Below, piece after piece: positions 1 through 7,579 of a stretch of 64,000 bases of DNA (its first letter is position 1; the number at the start of each line of letters is the position of its first letter). The notes under the pieces were generated by a model that saw nothing but the letters and a program-made list of their open reading frames with translations, was not told the origin of the DNA and did not search any database. The translations under genes and the position numbers were made by a program. This stretch comes from Oceanimonas pelagia (GTDB lineage Bacteria; Pseudomonadota; Gammaproteobacteria; Enterobacterales; Aeromonadaceae), in assembly GCF_030849025.1 (NCBI RefSeq), contig NZ_CP118224.1:1968001-2032000 (forward strand), read 5' to 3'.

Positions 1-525
1 CACCCGCGCATGGATCTGATCCCGCTCCAGCAGGGTCAGCAGATTGTTGTGGGTGGTGGTGTTTTCGGTCACGCACACGCTCTTGCCCTCGAGGTCGGCC
101 AGCCGCGCAATGCCCTTCCCCTTGCGCACCAGCAGGCCCTGGCCGTCAAACAGATAGACGGCGGGAAAGGCCACCTGGTACTGATCTTCCCGCCCAAGGG
201 TCCAGGTAGCACTGTACATGACCACGTCACTGCGTCGTTGCTGCAGGGTGGTGAAACGGCTGGTGGCATCCACTTCCACATACTGCACCCGGTTTGGATC
301 ACCAAACAGGGCGGCGGCCGTGGCCCGGCAGAAGTCGACGTAAAATCCGCGCCAGACTCCGCTTTCGTCGATGGCGCTGCGGCCGGGATCATCGGGAAAC
401 ACCCCGCAGCGAATGTCGCCGTGGCGCAGCACCTGCTGCAGGGTGCCCGCCTGTACCGGGGCCATGCCCAGCACCATAATGACCCACAGCCCCAACACGG
501 CCCCGCCGAGCACCTTCAAACCCAT
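1..525 (-). CDS. Amino-acid ABC transporter substrate-binding protein (5' part, runs off the window)
   Basis: The reading frame on the minus strand is open from an ATG at 525 to the window edge, so only the first 175 residues or so are present. It begins with a hydrophobic signal peptide ending near APVQA. The mature part resembles the AapJ/BztA-type general amino acid binding proteins: a GDIRCGV segment, then WRGFYVDFCRA and the motif VCVTENTTTHNN. The family delivers amino acids to a membrane ABC permease from the periplasm. The permease and ATPase genes would lie to the left, outside the window. The family assignment is recognition from sequence; the exact substrate is unknown. Confidence 0.8.
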   Translation of the reverse strand, partial: MGLKVLGGAVLGLWVIMVLGMAPVQAGTLQQVLRHGDIRCGVFPDDPGRSAIDESGVWRGFYVDFCRATAAALFGDPNRVQYVEVDATSRFTTLQQRRSDVVMYSATWTLGREDQYQVAFPAVYLFDGQGLLVRKGKGIARLADLEGKSVCVTENTTTHNNLLTLLERDQIHARV

Positions 526-714
526 GGTTACATCCTTGTCGATTCATTCCGGCATGCTGTCAGCATGTCTTATTTTGCAAAAAATGGCATCAGGCTGTCG
601 TTATTCGATGCCGAGCCAGCTCACATTTTCATCATCCCCCGCCGGAGGCCAGAGGATACGCCGGTCATTATCACCGTCTATTCTGACACTAGGATTTATC
701 GCCAGGAGATGTGT

Positions 715-1149
715 ATGCTCATCACCCTTACCGTGCGGCTGGTCTCCGGCATGTATGCCCATCACGACTGGGCCTGCGAGCTGGAAATTGACGATCGCTC
801 CTCCCTGCACGAACTGCACGATGCCATTCAGCGAGCGGTGCGCTTTGACAACGATCACATGTATTCCTTTTTTATCGCCCGCAGCGAGCGCGCCGGCGAG
901 CGCCTGCACTTTGACGGTGACGAATACTCCCTCGACGCCCCCATCTCGGCGTTGTTTCCGCTGCCCAGGGGCAAAAAGCTGTTTTACTGGTTCGACTTCG
1001 GTGACGACTGGATTTTCAGCGTCTCCCGCTCCCGCAAGAAGCCCAGACCCGGCCCGCCGGAGCAGGGCTACCCGCGCATGACCGGTGAAACCGGCACCCG
1101 CCCGGTGCAGTATGAAGGCTATGATCCCCACGCCGAGCCGGAGTGGTAG
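715..1149 (+). CDS. Plasmid pRiA4b ORF-3 family protein
   Basis: A 144-residue protein that starts MLITLTVRLVSGMYAHHDW. The start is set by an AGGAG six bases upstream of the ATG at 715; an in-frame ATG at 709 sits directly against this Shine-Dalgarno and is less likely. The fold resembles the pRiA4b ORF-3 domain: an ELEIDDRSSLHELHDAI segment, a central HMYSFF strand and a conserved FYWFDFGDDWIFSV block near residue 100. The biochemical role of the family is unknown. The next gene begins only 4 bases after the stop, so the two may be co-transcribed, although their functions do not obviously connect. Confidence 0.75.
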   Translation: MLITLTVRLVSGMYAHHDWACELEIDDRSSLHELHDAIQRAVRFDNDHMYSFFIARSERAGERLHFDGDEYSLDAPISALFPLPRGKKLFYWFDFGDDWIFSVSRSRKKPRPGPPEQGYPRMTGETGTRPVQYEGYDPHAEPEW

Positions 1150-1153
1150 GGCC

Positions 1154-2245
1154 ATGCGCGCGTGCCTGTTTGCGTTGTGGCTGCTGAGCCTGCCGCTGGC
1201 GGCGGCAGACTATCGAGTGCATACCCTGGCCACCGGCCTGCATCACCCCTGGAGCCTGACCGAGCTGCCCGACGGCAGCCTGCTGGTAAGTGAGCGCCGG
1301 GGCCGGCTGCTGCGCCTGATGCCCGGCGGCGAACGCCGCTCCATTTCCGGCCTGCCGGCCATTGCCGCCGGCGGTCAGGGCGGCCTGCTCGATCTGGCCC
1401 TGCACCCGGACTTTGCCCGCAACCGCCTGCTGTATTTCAGCTTCAGCCAGCCGGGCCCGGGGGGCGCCGGCACCGCCGTGGCCCGGGCCCGGCTGAGGGA
1501 CGACCGCCTGCTGCAGCCCGAAGTGGTATTTGCCCAGGTACCCAAAACCCACGGCCGCTCCCATTTCGGCTCGCGCCTGGCCTTTGATGCCGGCGGTTAC
1601 CTGTTTATCACCACCGGCGATCGCTACCACAGCCGGCACCAGGCCCAGCGGCTCGACAATCATCTCGGCAAGATCATTCGCCTGCACGACGACGGCCGGG
1701 TGCCCGCCGACAACCCCTTTGTAAACACCCCCGGCGCGCTGCCCGAGATCTGGAGTCTGGGGCACCGTAATGTGCAGGGTGCCGCCATGCACCCGGACAC
1801 CGGTGAACTGTGGACTCATGAGCACGGCCCCCAGGGAGGCGATGAGGTCAACCGCATTCAAAAAGGCGCCAACTACGGCTGGCCGGTGGTGACCTTCGGC
1901 GAAGAATACGGCGGCGGCGCCATCGGCGAAGGCACCAGCAAGACCGGCATGGCAGACCCGCTCTGGGTATGGGTGCCGTCCATCGCCCCCTCGGGCATGC
2001 TGTTTTATACCGGCTCCGCCTTTGCGGCCTGGCGCGGCAACCTCTTCGTGGGGGCCCTGGCCGGACGCCGGCTGGTGCGGCTGGAGCTGGACGGCGAGCG
2101 GGTAACGGGCGAGCACCACCTGCTGCGTGAACCGGGTCTGCGCATTCGCGCCCTGCACCAGGCCGCCGACGGCGGCATTTACGTGCTCACCGACGCGGAC
2201 GACGGCCGCCTGCTCAAGCTGGTGCCGGCGGCAGCCAAGGGCTGA
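1154..2245 (+). CDS. PQQ-dependent sugar dehydrogenase-like periplasmic protein (YliI/Asd family)
   Basis: A 363-residue protein with an N-terminal signal peptide (about residues 1-17) and a six-bladed propeller of the glucose/sorbosone dehydrogenase family. Recognisable blocks include HHPWSLTELPDGSLLVSER, GGQGGLLDLALHPDF, HFGSRLAFDAGGYLFITTGDR and WSLGHRNVQGAAMHPDTGELW, which carry the catalytic-type His and Arg region, and GWPVVTFGEEY. Relatives such as E. coli YliI oxidise aldose sugars with pyrroloquinoline quinone in the periplasm. No PQQ biosynthesis genes lie in this window, so the enzyme may need cofactor from elsewhere. Length is normal for the family. Confidence 0.88.
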   Translation: MRACLFALWLLSLPLAAADYRVHTLATGLHHPWSLTELPDGSLLVSERRGRLLRLMPGGERRSISGLPAIAAGGQGGLLDLALHPDFARNRLLYFSFSQPGPGGAGTAVARARLRDDRLLQPEVVFAQVPKTHGRSHFGSRLAFDAGGYLFITTGDRYHSRHQAQRLDNHLGKIIRLHDDGRVPADNPFVNTPGALPEIWSLGHRNVQGAAMHPDTGELWTHEHGPQGGDEVNRIQKGANYGWPVVTFGEEYGGGAIGEGTSKTGMADPLWVWVPSIAPSGMLFYTGSAFAAWRGNLFVGALAGRRLVRLELDGERVTGEHHLLREPGLRIRALHQAADGGIYVLTDADDGRLLKLVPAAAKG

Positions 2246-2322
2246 TCTTGCCGCTGAAATGGGGTAACCTGTAACAACTGTACTTTATTTCAGTTACTTT
2301 TGTGAACAATAAGGAAGGCAAT

Positions 2323-2772
2323 ATGAGCGACAAGATCTGGAACGTCTACCTCTCCGGCGAAATCCATACCGACTGGCGCGAGCAAATCATCAATGGTTGC
2401 GAAGCCAAAGGCCTGAAGGTACGCTTCAGCTCCGCCGTGACCGATCACGACGCCAGCGACATGGTGGGCGTGAACATTCTGGGCAACGAGGAAGACAACT
2501 TCTGGCGTGACCGCAAGGCCTCGGGCATCAACAGCATTCGGACCTCCACCCACATTCGCGAAGCGGATCTGGTGGTGGTGCGCTTCGGCCCCAAATACAA
2601 GCAGTGGAACGCCGCCTTTGACGCCGGCTTTGCGGTGGCTTCCGGCGTGCCCATCATCACCCTGCACGACGCCGAGCACGATCACCCGCTGAAGGAAGTG
2701 GACGAAGCCGCCAAGGCCACCTGCCGCCACCCCGAGCAGGTGGTGGAGATCCTGGCCTACCTGATGTCCTGA
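2323..2772 (+). CDS. YtoQ family protein
   Basis: A 149-residue protein starting MSDKIWNVYLSGEIHTDWR. The start at 2323 follows an AAGGAAGG Shine-Dalgarno at 2311-2318. It matches the YtoQ family, distant relatives of nucleoside 2-deoxyribosyltransferase-like Rossmann proteins. The SGEIHTDWR start and the DLVVVRFGPKYKQWNAAFDAGFA block near the middle are the hallmarks. No reaction has been assigned to the family that I know of. It is monocistronic: a good terminator follows at 2795. Confidence 0.85.
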   Translation: MSDKIWNVYLSGEIHTDWREQIINGCEAKGLKVRFSSAVTDHDASDMVGVNILGNEEDNFWRDRKASGINSIRTSTHIREADLVVVRFGPKYKQWNAAFDAGFAVASGVPIITLHDAEHDHPLKEVDEAAKATCRHPEQVVEILAYLMS

Positions 2773-2794
2773 TCCCATTCGGTAACAAGATGCC

Positions 2795-2822
2795 AAACGG
2801 AGCCTGAATGGCTCCGTTTTTA
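2795..2822 (+). terminator. Rho-independent terminator after the YtoQ gene
   Basis: The stem AAACGGAGCC / GGCTCCGTTT closes a five-base TGAAT loop and runs into a T stretch. It lies 23 bases after the stop codon. Confidence 0.85.
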
Positions 2823-2927
2823 CGCGTTTGTGCCGGTTTCTGTCGGCCCCCCGCCCCCCGGGCCATTCTTCCCCTTCCCTTCTGTTTTACACTTGCCGGC
2901 AGACACCACTGAACGGGTACCCACGCC

Positions 2928-3299
2928 ATGAAGATTCTCATTGCCACCCTGCTGCTGACGCTGGCCACGCCGTTACCGGCCGCCGAGCGCGCACACACCG
3001 AGCACGGCCCGGTATGGATAGACGTGCGCACTGTGGAGGAATACCGGCAGGATCACCTGCCCGGCGCCGTGCTCATTCCCCATACCCATATCGCCCGGGG
3101 AGTAACCGAGCGCTATCCCGACCGCCATACCGCCATCAACCTCTACGGCCAGGACGGCCGCCGCTCGCGCATGGCGATGGAAGCCTTGCAGGCGCTGGGC
3201 TACAGCCGGGTGGCCGACCTGGGCAGTCTGCACCACATTCGCGGACAGCAGCCCGAGCCGGCGTTGCAGCCGACCGGTTACTCCGCCCACGGCGAGTAA
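2928..3299 (+). CDS. Secreted rhodanese-like protein lacking the catalytic cysteine
   Basis: A 123-residue protein with a signal peptide (about residues 1-19) and a single rhodanese fold like PspE. The entry motif WIDVRTVEEYRQDHLPGAVLIPH (residues 30-52) is well kept. The active-site loop normally reads C-x-x-G-x-R, but here it is G74-Q-D-G-R-R-S80, with glycine in place of the sulfur-carrying cysteine. As written it cannot form the persulfide intermediate of thiosulfate sulfurtransferase. It may be a binding or regulatory rhodanese domain in the periplasm. It faces nhaP2 convergently with a 3-base gap, and no functional link is evident. Confidence 0.75.
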   Translation: MKILIATLLLTLATPLPAAERAHTEHGPVWIDVRTVEEYRQDHLPGAVLIPHTHIARGVTERYPDRHTAINLYGQDGRRSRMAMEALQALGYSRVADLGSLHHIRGQQPEPALQPTGYSAHGE

Positions 3300-3302
3300 C
3301 CA

Positions 3303-5024
3303 TCAGGACGGCTCAAACTCGCGCATGCCCACCTTCAGCACCCGGTCACCGTCTACGTCCGCCACCGTCCAGACCATGTCGTAACGCACAAAATAATCCC
3401 CCACCACCGGATGGCCGCTGTTGTGGGCCAGCATAAAGTCGCCCAGGGTCAGATCCCGCTCCGCTGGCGGCACATCCACACCGTACATCAGCGCCACATC
3501 GCTCATGCGGGCGCCGGCATCGAGAATAAAGTCGCCAAAGAAGGCCCGGGCCTTTTCGCGGGCCGCTTCCAGATCGCCGCCAAACATGTTGTTGAGGGTT
3601 TTGAGGTGCGTACTGCGACCGATCACACACAGCATGTCATTGATCGCCAGCCGGGTACTGCCCGAAGCGGGCAGCAGATTTTCGCCCCGGAATACCGCCG
3701 CCACCCGGCAGTGGGGCGGAAAGGTCAGCTGGCGCACCACCACACCGTCGAGGGACTGACTGTCCACCCGGTAAAGAAACATCTCGAAGTCGTCTTCCTT
3801 GAAAATGCCGAGCATGGAGCGGCGCCGGGGCGCCGGCTCGGGGGGCACTTCCACCTTCATCCAGCGGGCCACCGGCGGCAGGGTGGAGCCCTGCACCAGC
3901 AGAGAGATCAGCACCACGAAAAAGGCCACATTGAACAGCAGATTGCCCTCGGGAATGCCGGCCATCAACGGAAAAATGGCCAGCACAATGGGCACGGCAC
4001 CGCGCAGCCCCACCCAGGAAATAAAGCCCAGCTCACGCCCGTTGAAACGGAAAAACGGCAGCAGAGACACCAGCACCGCCAGCGGCCGGGCCACAAAAAT
4101 CATGGCCAGGGCAATCAGGCTGGCGGGCAGCGCCAGGGCCCACATGTCGGCGGGAGAGAGCAGCAGCCCCAGCACCAGGAACAGGCCAATCTGGCTGAGC
4201 CAGGCCAGGCCGTCGAACACCGGCAAAATCGACTCCAGATTGCGCAGGCGGGAATTGCCCAGCACCAGCCCGGCCAGGTACACCGCCAGAAAGCCGCTGC
4301 CCTGCAGCACCGCGGTCAGGGCAAACAGGGTCAGGCCAAAACCGAACACCAGCAGCGGATAGAGGCCGGCCACCAGATGAATACGGCGAATAAGCTGCAC
4401 CAGCAACTGGCCCCCCAGCCAGCCCGCCAGCGCGCCCACACCGAATTGACTGAGCAGAAACAACAGGGCATCGCCGGCGCTGTTCATCTCGCCGGTGATC
4501 AGCGCAATCAGGGTCAGGGTGAGAAAAATGGCCATGGGATCGTTGGTGCCGGACTCAATCTCGAGGGAGGCGCCCACCCGCTGGTTCAGCTGCATGCCCC
4601 GGCCGCCGAGCAGGGAAAACACCGCCGCCGCGTCGGTGGAGCCGACGATGGCGCCCAGCAGCAACCCCTGCAGCCAGCCCAGATCGAGAATGTACACCGC
4701 CAGCAGCCCGGTAATGCCGCTGGTGATGAGCACCCCCAGGGTGGCCAGACTGAGCGCCGGTTTGAGGCCCACACGAAAGGTGTCCATGCGGGTACGCATG
4801 CCGCCATCCAGCAAGATCACCGCCAGCGCCAGGTTGCCCACGGTATAGGCCAGGGAATAACTCTCGAACTGAATGCCACCGGGGCCGCTTTCACCGGCCA
4901 GCATGCCGATCAGCAGAAAGATAAGCAGAATGGGAATGCCGGAGCGCGCCGACACCAGGGTGGCCAGCACGCTGAGGCACAGCAGCACGCCGGCCAGCAA
5001 AAACAGGTGTTCGATATTAGCCAA
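3303..5024 (-). CDS. nhaP2: K+/H+ antiporter NhaP2 (CPA1 family)
   Basis: A 573-residue membrane protein of the CvrA/NhaP2 type. About twelve transmembrane segments occupy residues 1-390. They contain the CPA signature LLDGGMRT, the pair GSTDAAAVFSLL and ESGTNDPMAIFL with the ion-binding Asp residues, and GLRGAVPIVLA. A cytoplasmic tail follows: a TrkA-C-like domain (FPPHCRVAAVFRG to VIGRSTHLKTL) and a CorC/HlyC-type transporter-associated domain ending GDRVLKVGMREFEPS. The family exports potassium in exchange for protons. There is no ATG in frame, so the best start is TTG at 5024 (reads L-A-N-I-E-H), with a weak GGAA upstream. Confidence 0.92.
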   Translation of the reverse strand: MANIEHLFLLAGVLLCLSVLATLVSARSGIPILLIFLLIGMLAGESGPGGIQFESYSLAYTVGNLALAVILLDGGMRTRMDTFRVGLKPALSLATLGVLITSGITGLLAVYILDLGWLQGLLLGAIVGSTDAAAVFSLLGGRGMQLNQRVGASLEIESGTNDPMAIFLTLTLIALITGEMNSAGDALLFLLSQFGVGALAGWLGGQLLVQLIRRIHLVAGLYPLLVFGFGLTLFALTAVLQGSGFLAVYLAGLVLGNSRLRNLESILPVFDGLAWLSQIGLFLVLGLLLSPADMWALALPASLIALAMIFVARPLAVLVSLLPFFRFNGRELGFISWVGLRGAVPIVLAIFPLMAGIPEGNLLFNVAFFVVLISLLVQGSTLPPVARWMKVEVPPEPAPRRRSMLGIFKEDDFEMFLYRVDSQSLDGVVVRQLTFPPHCRVAAVFRGENLLPASGSTRLAINDMLCVIGRSTHLKTLNNMFGGDLEAAREKARAFFGDFILDAGARMSDVALMYGVDVPPAERDLTLGDFMLAHNSGHPVVGDYFVRYDMVWTVADVDGDRVLKVGMREFEPS

Positions 5025-5086
5025 TATGGTTATTCCAGTGCGTTTTTATATACGAGTGTTATATCACACTCACGGACAGCCCCAAC

Positions 5087-5127
5087 AAATGAATTTTTAA
5101 TGATTATTTAAAAATATAAATTCATTT
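5087..5127. repeat. AT-rich inverted repeat between nhaP2 and the macrodomain gene
   Basis: AAATGAATTT at 5087-5096 is mirrored by AAATTCATTT at 5118-5127 around an A/T-only spacer. It lies immediately after the macrodomain gene's stop and upstream of nhaP2. It may act as a weak terminator or as an A+T-rich upstream element for nhaP2. Confidence 0.45.
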
Positions 5128-5128
5128 A

Positions 5129-5662
5129 TTACTCACCTGTTTCTGCCAGCACCCGCCGGTAGCAGGCCAGATCGGCGGCACTGAACAGCACGAAACGCAC
5201 TCGCTTGATGCCGGGGCACTCCGCCAGGGTCGCCTTTACCGTGTTCACCGCAATGCGCGCCGCGGGCTCAAGGGGATAACCGAACACCCCGGTAGAAATG
5301 GCGGGAAAGGCCACCGACGCCAGCCCCTGTTGCTCGGCCAGCCGCAGAGCCTGGCGATAGCAGGACGCCAGCAGGGCAGCGGCGGGCTCATCTACCCCGT
5401 AGACCGGCCCCAGGCAGTGAATCACATGGCGGTTGGGCAGCCGGTGGCCACCGGTGCTCACCGCCTCGCCGGGATGAATGGGCGCAAGCTTCCGGCATTC
5501 CTGCACCAGGCCGGGCCCCGCCGCCCTGTGTATGGCGCCGGCCACACCACCACCGGGCAGCAGGGCACCGTTGGCGGCATTGACGATGGCGTCCATGTCC
5601 GGCTGTTGCGTAATGTCGCCCTGCACGCATTCCAGCATGGCGCCCCTGTGTGCTGTGTTCAT
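5129..5662 (-). CDS. Macrodomain protein, O-acetyl-ADP-ribose deacetylase-like (YmdB type)
   Basis: A 177-residue single-domain macro protein. Visible ADP-ribose contacts are the GDI motif with D16, IVNAAN (residues 26-31), the glycine loop GGGVAGAIHRAAG (37-49) and the phosphate loop AISTGVFGYP near residue 115. YmdB-type members hydrolyse O-acetyl-ADP-ribose or remove ADP-ribose from proteins. The start at 5662 has a strong GAGGAGG upstream. The CLCA_X gene ends only 34 bases upstream on the same strand, so the two probably share a transcript. Confidence 0.9.
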   Translation of the reverse strand: MNTAHRGAMLECVQGDITQQPDMDAIVNAANGALLPGGGVAGAIHRAAGPGLVQECRKLAPIHPGEAVSTGGHRLPNRHVIHCLGPVYGVDEPAAALLASCYRQALRLAEQQGLASVAFPAISTGVFGYPLEPAARIAVNTVKATLAECPGIKRVRFVLFSAADLACYRRVLAETGE

Positions 5663-5696
5663 CGCTAATCCTCCTCTATGGCCGTCCGCTTTCAGC

Positions 5697-6476
5697 TTAG
5701 ACGGGCTGCTGGCGATACAGAGCCCGGCCCAACGCATGAAAATAACGGCCAAAGGCGGCATTGCAGCGGGCCCGCTGCGCCCCTTGCGGATAGAGCCCGA
5801 GCTCGGCCTCCCGGGTGGCCCTGGTGCCCTTGACCAGAAAGCCGTTCTTGATGGCGGCATCCTGCACGAAGGCCTCAAAGGCACGGGCGCACAGCTCCTC
5901 GGGCCGGCTGTAATAAAACACGCCCTGCCGCTCGTCCACGCTGGCCGAGGCACGGGGCTGGCTGCCGTCTTCGCTCAGCAGCACGGCCTCAAAACAGGCA
6001 AACAGCAGGGCGTTGAGCGGGTGGATTACCGGGCGGGCCTCGTTCAGCCAGGCGCCGGAGGCAAAGACGTTATGGCCCAGGCCGCTGAAGGCCTTGCTCC
6101 CCATATGATGATCAAAGGCATGAAACCACTCGTGGGCAATGCTGCCGGGGCCGGCGTTCTTGGCCAGGGCAAAGCTGCGGGTGGCGGGGCTGTAATGGGC
6201 GGATACCCCCGGCCGGCCGCCGGTGCCGTATTGCAGCGACAGGGTGCCACGCAGGGAAATGAGGGACTCGGGGCCCTGCAGGATCAGCATGAGATCGCAC
6301 AGGGCGTTGTAAAAATGGCCGGCCGCGGCCTCACGCTCGGCCCGCGTGACCCAGCGGCCGATTTCTATGCTGCGAAAATCAAAACGCCGGCGAACATGCA
6401 CAAAGTCCACCGGCTCTCGTGAAAGGTGATCGGGTCCGTTGCGGTAAAATCGGTTGTGCGGGGCCCTTTCACCCAT
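5697..6476 (-). CDS. CLCA_X family protein with zincin-type HExxH motif
   Basis: A 259-residue protein that I recognise as the uncharacterised CLCA_X family of gammaproteobacteria. The sequence contains H115-E-W-F-H119 followed by AFDHHMG, a metallopeptidase-like zinc motif, and a distal PEELCARAFEAFVQD block that could supply the third ligand. There is no signal peptide, so it is likely cytoplasmic. It is first in a probable two-gene unit with the macrodomain protein. Peptidase activity is inferred only from the motif, and the substrate is unknown. Confidence 0.78.
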   Translation of the reverse strand: MGERAPHNRFYRNGPDHLSREPVDFVHVRRRFDFRSIEIGRWVTRAEREAAAGHFYNALCDLMLILQGPESLISLRGTLSLQYGTGGRPGVSAHYSPATRSFALAKNAGPGSIAHEWFHAFDHHMGSKAFSGLGHNVFASGAWLNEARPVIHPLNALLFACFEAVLLSEDGSQPRASASVDERQGVFYYSRPEELCARAFEAFVQDAAIKNGFLVKGTRATREAELGLYPQGAQRARCNAAFGRYFHALGRALYRQQPV

Positions 6477-6594
6477 GATGCGCCTTGTCTGTATGCGGTG
6501 ACTGTTGGGCCCAGCTTACCGCAACCGACCCCGGTGAAAAAACCGCTGGCGCCGGGAAAGGAAGCGGCTGCGCCTTATTGATCCCTCTCCTGTC

Positions 6595-6632
6595 GAAATA
6601 AAAACCGGCCACTCACCCGGCCAGTGAGTGGC
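6595..6632 (-). terminator. Rho-independent terminator after the BON-domain gene
   Basis: Read on the minus strand, GGCCACTCAC pairs with GTGAGTGGCC around a seven-base loop and is followed by GGTTTTT. It starts about 26 bases past the stop codon. Confidence 0.8.
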
Positions 6633-6657
6633 CGCCGGCCCGGGCCGGATCCGGGCG

Positions 6658-7329
6658 TTATCCGTTCACCACCCTGATATCGTTTTTCACCGTGGTCACG
6701 CCTTCCACCGTGCCGGCCAGACGGGCAGCCTGCTCAGCCTGAGCCTGGCTGTCCACCTCGCCGCTCAGGTGCACCACGCCCTTGTCGGTTTCCACGCTGA
6801 CCGAGGTGCCGGCAACCACTTCATCCGCCAACAGCAACGCCTTGATCTTGCCGGTGATCAGCGCGTCACCCGCCAGTTCGGCCAGGGAGCCGTCCTCCGT
6901 CTCACCCGCGGCCTGAACATGCAGCTGATCATCTACCGCGGTGACCCCCTTCACCCCCTGAGCAACCGCCACGGCCCGCTCGGCCTGCCGCTGCTCGGGC
7001 ACAAAGCCGCTCAGCACCACCTTGCCGTTATTGGTTTCCACCGAAATATCGACACTGGATATGCGCTCGTCATTGAGCAGCGCCGACTTCACCTTGCCGG
7101 TGATCACACTGTCATTCATCAGGGTGCCGGCCTTGCTGGCGGCCTGCTCCAGCGAATTGCCGGTCTGCTCGGTGGCCGTTTCCAGCTTGCCGGCCAGGGA
7201 GCCGGCTTCGGTGGCCGCCTCAGCCTTGCCGGACAAGGCGGCAGACGGGGCGGCCAGGGCGGTGCCCGCCACCAGTGCGGAACTCAATGCAACAGCCAGT
7301 ACGGAACGGGAAAATACGTGCTTACTCAT
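6658..7329 (-). CDS. Periplasmic BON-domain protein (OsmY-like)
   Basis: A 223-residue protein with a signal peptide cleaved near TALA-A (residue 27). Then come a low-complexity Ala/Glu region (30-70) and two BON domains: one from about residue 71 (NDSVITGKVKSALL) and one from about 152 (GDALITGKIKALLLADE). Each ends in the usual GVKGVTAVDD or VEGVTTVKNDI turn. BON proteins such as OsmY bind phospholipid surfaces and help protect the envelope in osmotic or protein-folding stress. The start at 7329 has GGAGGAAG upstream. It is divergent from the Na/Pi cotransporter gene. Confidence 0.88.
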   Translation of the reverse strand: MSKHVFSRSVLAVALSSALVAGTALAAPSAALSGKAEAATEAGSLAGKLETATEQTGNSLEQAASKAGTLMNDSVITGKVKSALLNDERISSVDISVETNNGKVVLSGFVPEQRQAERAVAVAQGVKGVTAVDDQLHVQAAGETEDGSLAELAGDALITGKIKALLLADEVVAGTSVSVETDKGVVHLSGEVDSQAQAEQAARLAGTVEGVTTVKNDIRVVNG

Positions 7330-7498
7330 GCTCTCTTCCTCCGGTTGTGACCTGATGTATCGGTTTATTCGCTTGAACAGGATGCAAACGCATTCGCGTT
7401 GCATCCATGGTGTTTCACTATTACCCCTGGACTGCGCGAGAGCAAGTGAGGGAAATTCGGATGCGAACGAGGCTGTCGGAGCCGGCAAATTCATCGTA

Positions 7499-7551
7499 CC
7501 GTCATGCCAGTGTCACATTGTAATAAAACCGTCATATTAGGCCGGCATAGT
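7499..7551 (+). promoter_or_regulatory. Two PHO-box-like PhoB sites and a -10 element
   Basis: Site 2 (7518-7535) reads TTGTAATAAAACCGTCAT and agrees with the E. coli PHO consensus CTGTCATAAAACTGTCAT at 15 of 18 positions. Site 1 (7499-7516) reads CCGTCATGCCAGTGTCAC, with its two half-sites 11 bp apart, and agrees less well. CATAGT at 7546-7551 sits 10 bases after site 2, where the -10 of a PhoB-activated promoter is expected. The downstream gene is a phosphate transporter, which supports the reading. Confidence 0.7.
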
Positions 7552-7579
7552 GCGCCCATCATGACGTTGAGGATGTACC

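Noticed and set aside
10-714. Upstream extension of the pRiA4b ORF-3-like gene
   Set aside because: The in-frame upstream part runs antisense to the amino-acid-binding protein gene; AGGAG and the domain boundary fix the start at 715.
3411-5111. A 566-codon open frame on the plus strand opposite nhaP2
   Set aside because: Low-complexity His/Gln/Gly/Arg composition typical of the antisense frame of a GC-rich gene; nhaP2 on the other strand has full family motifs.
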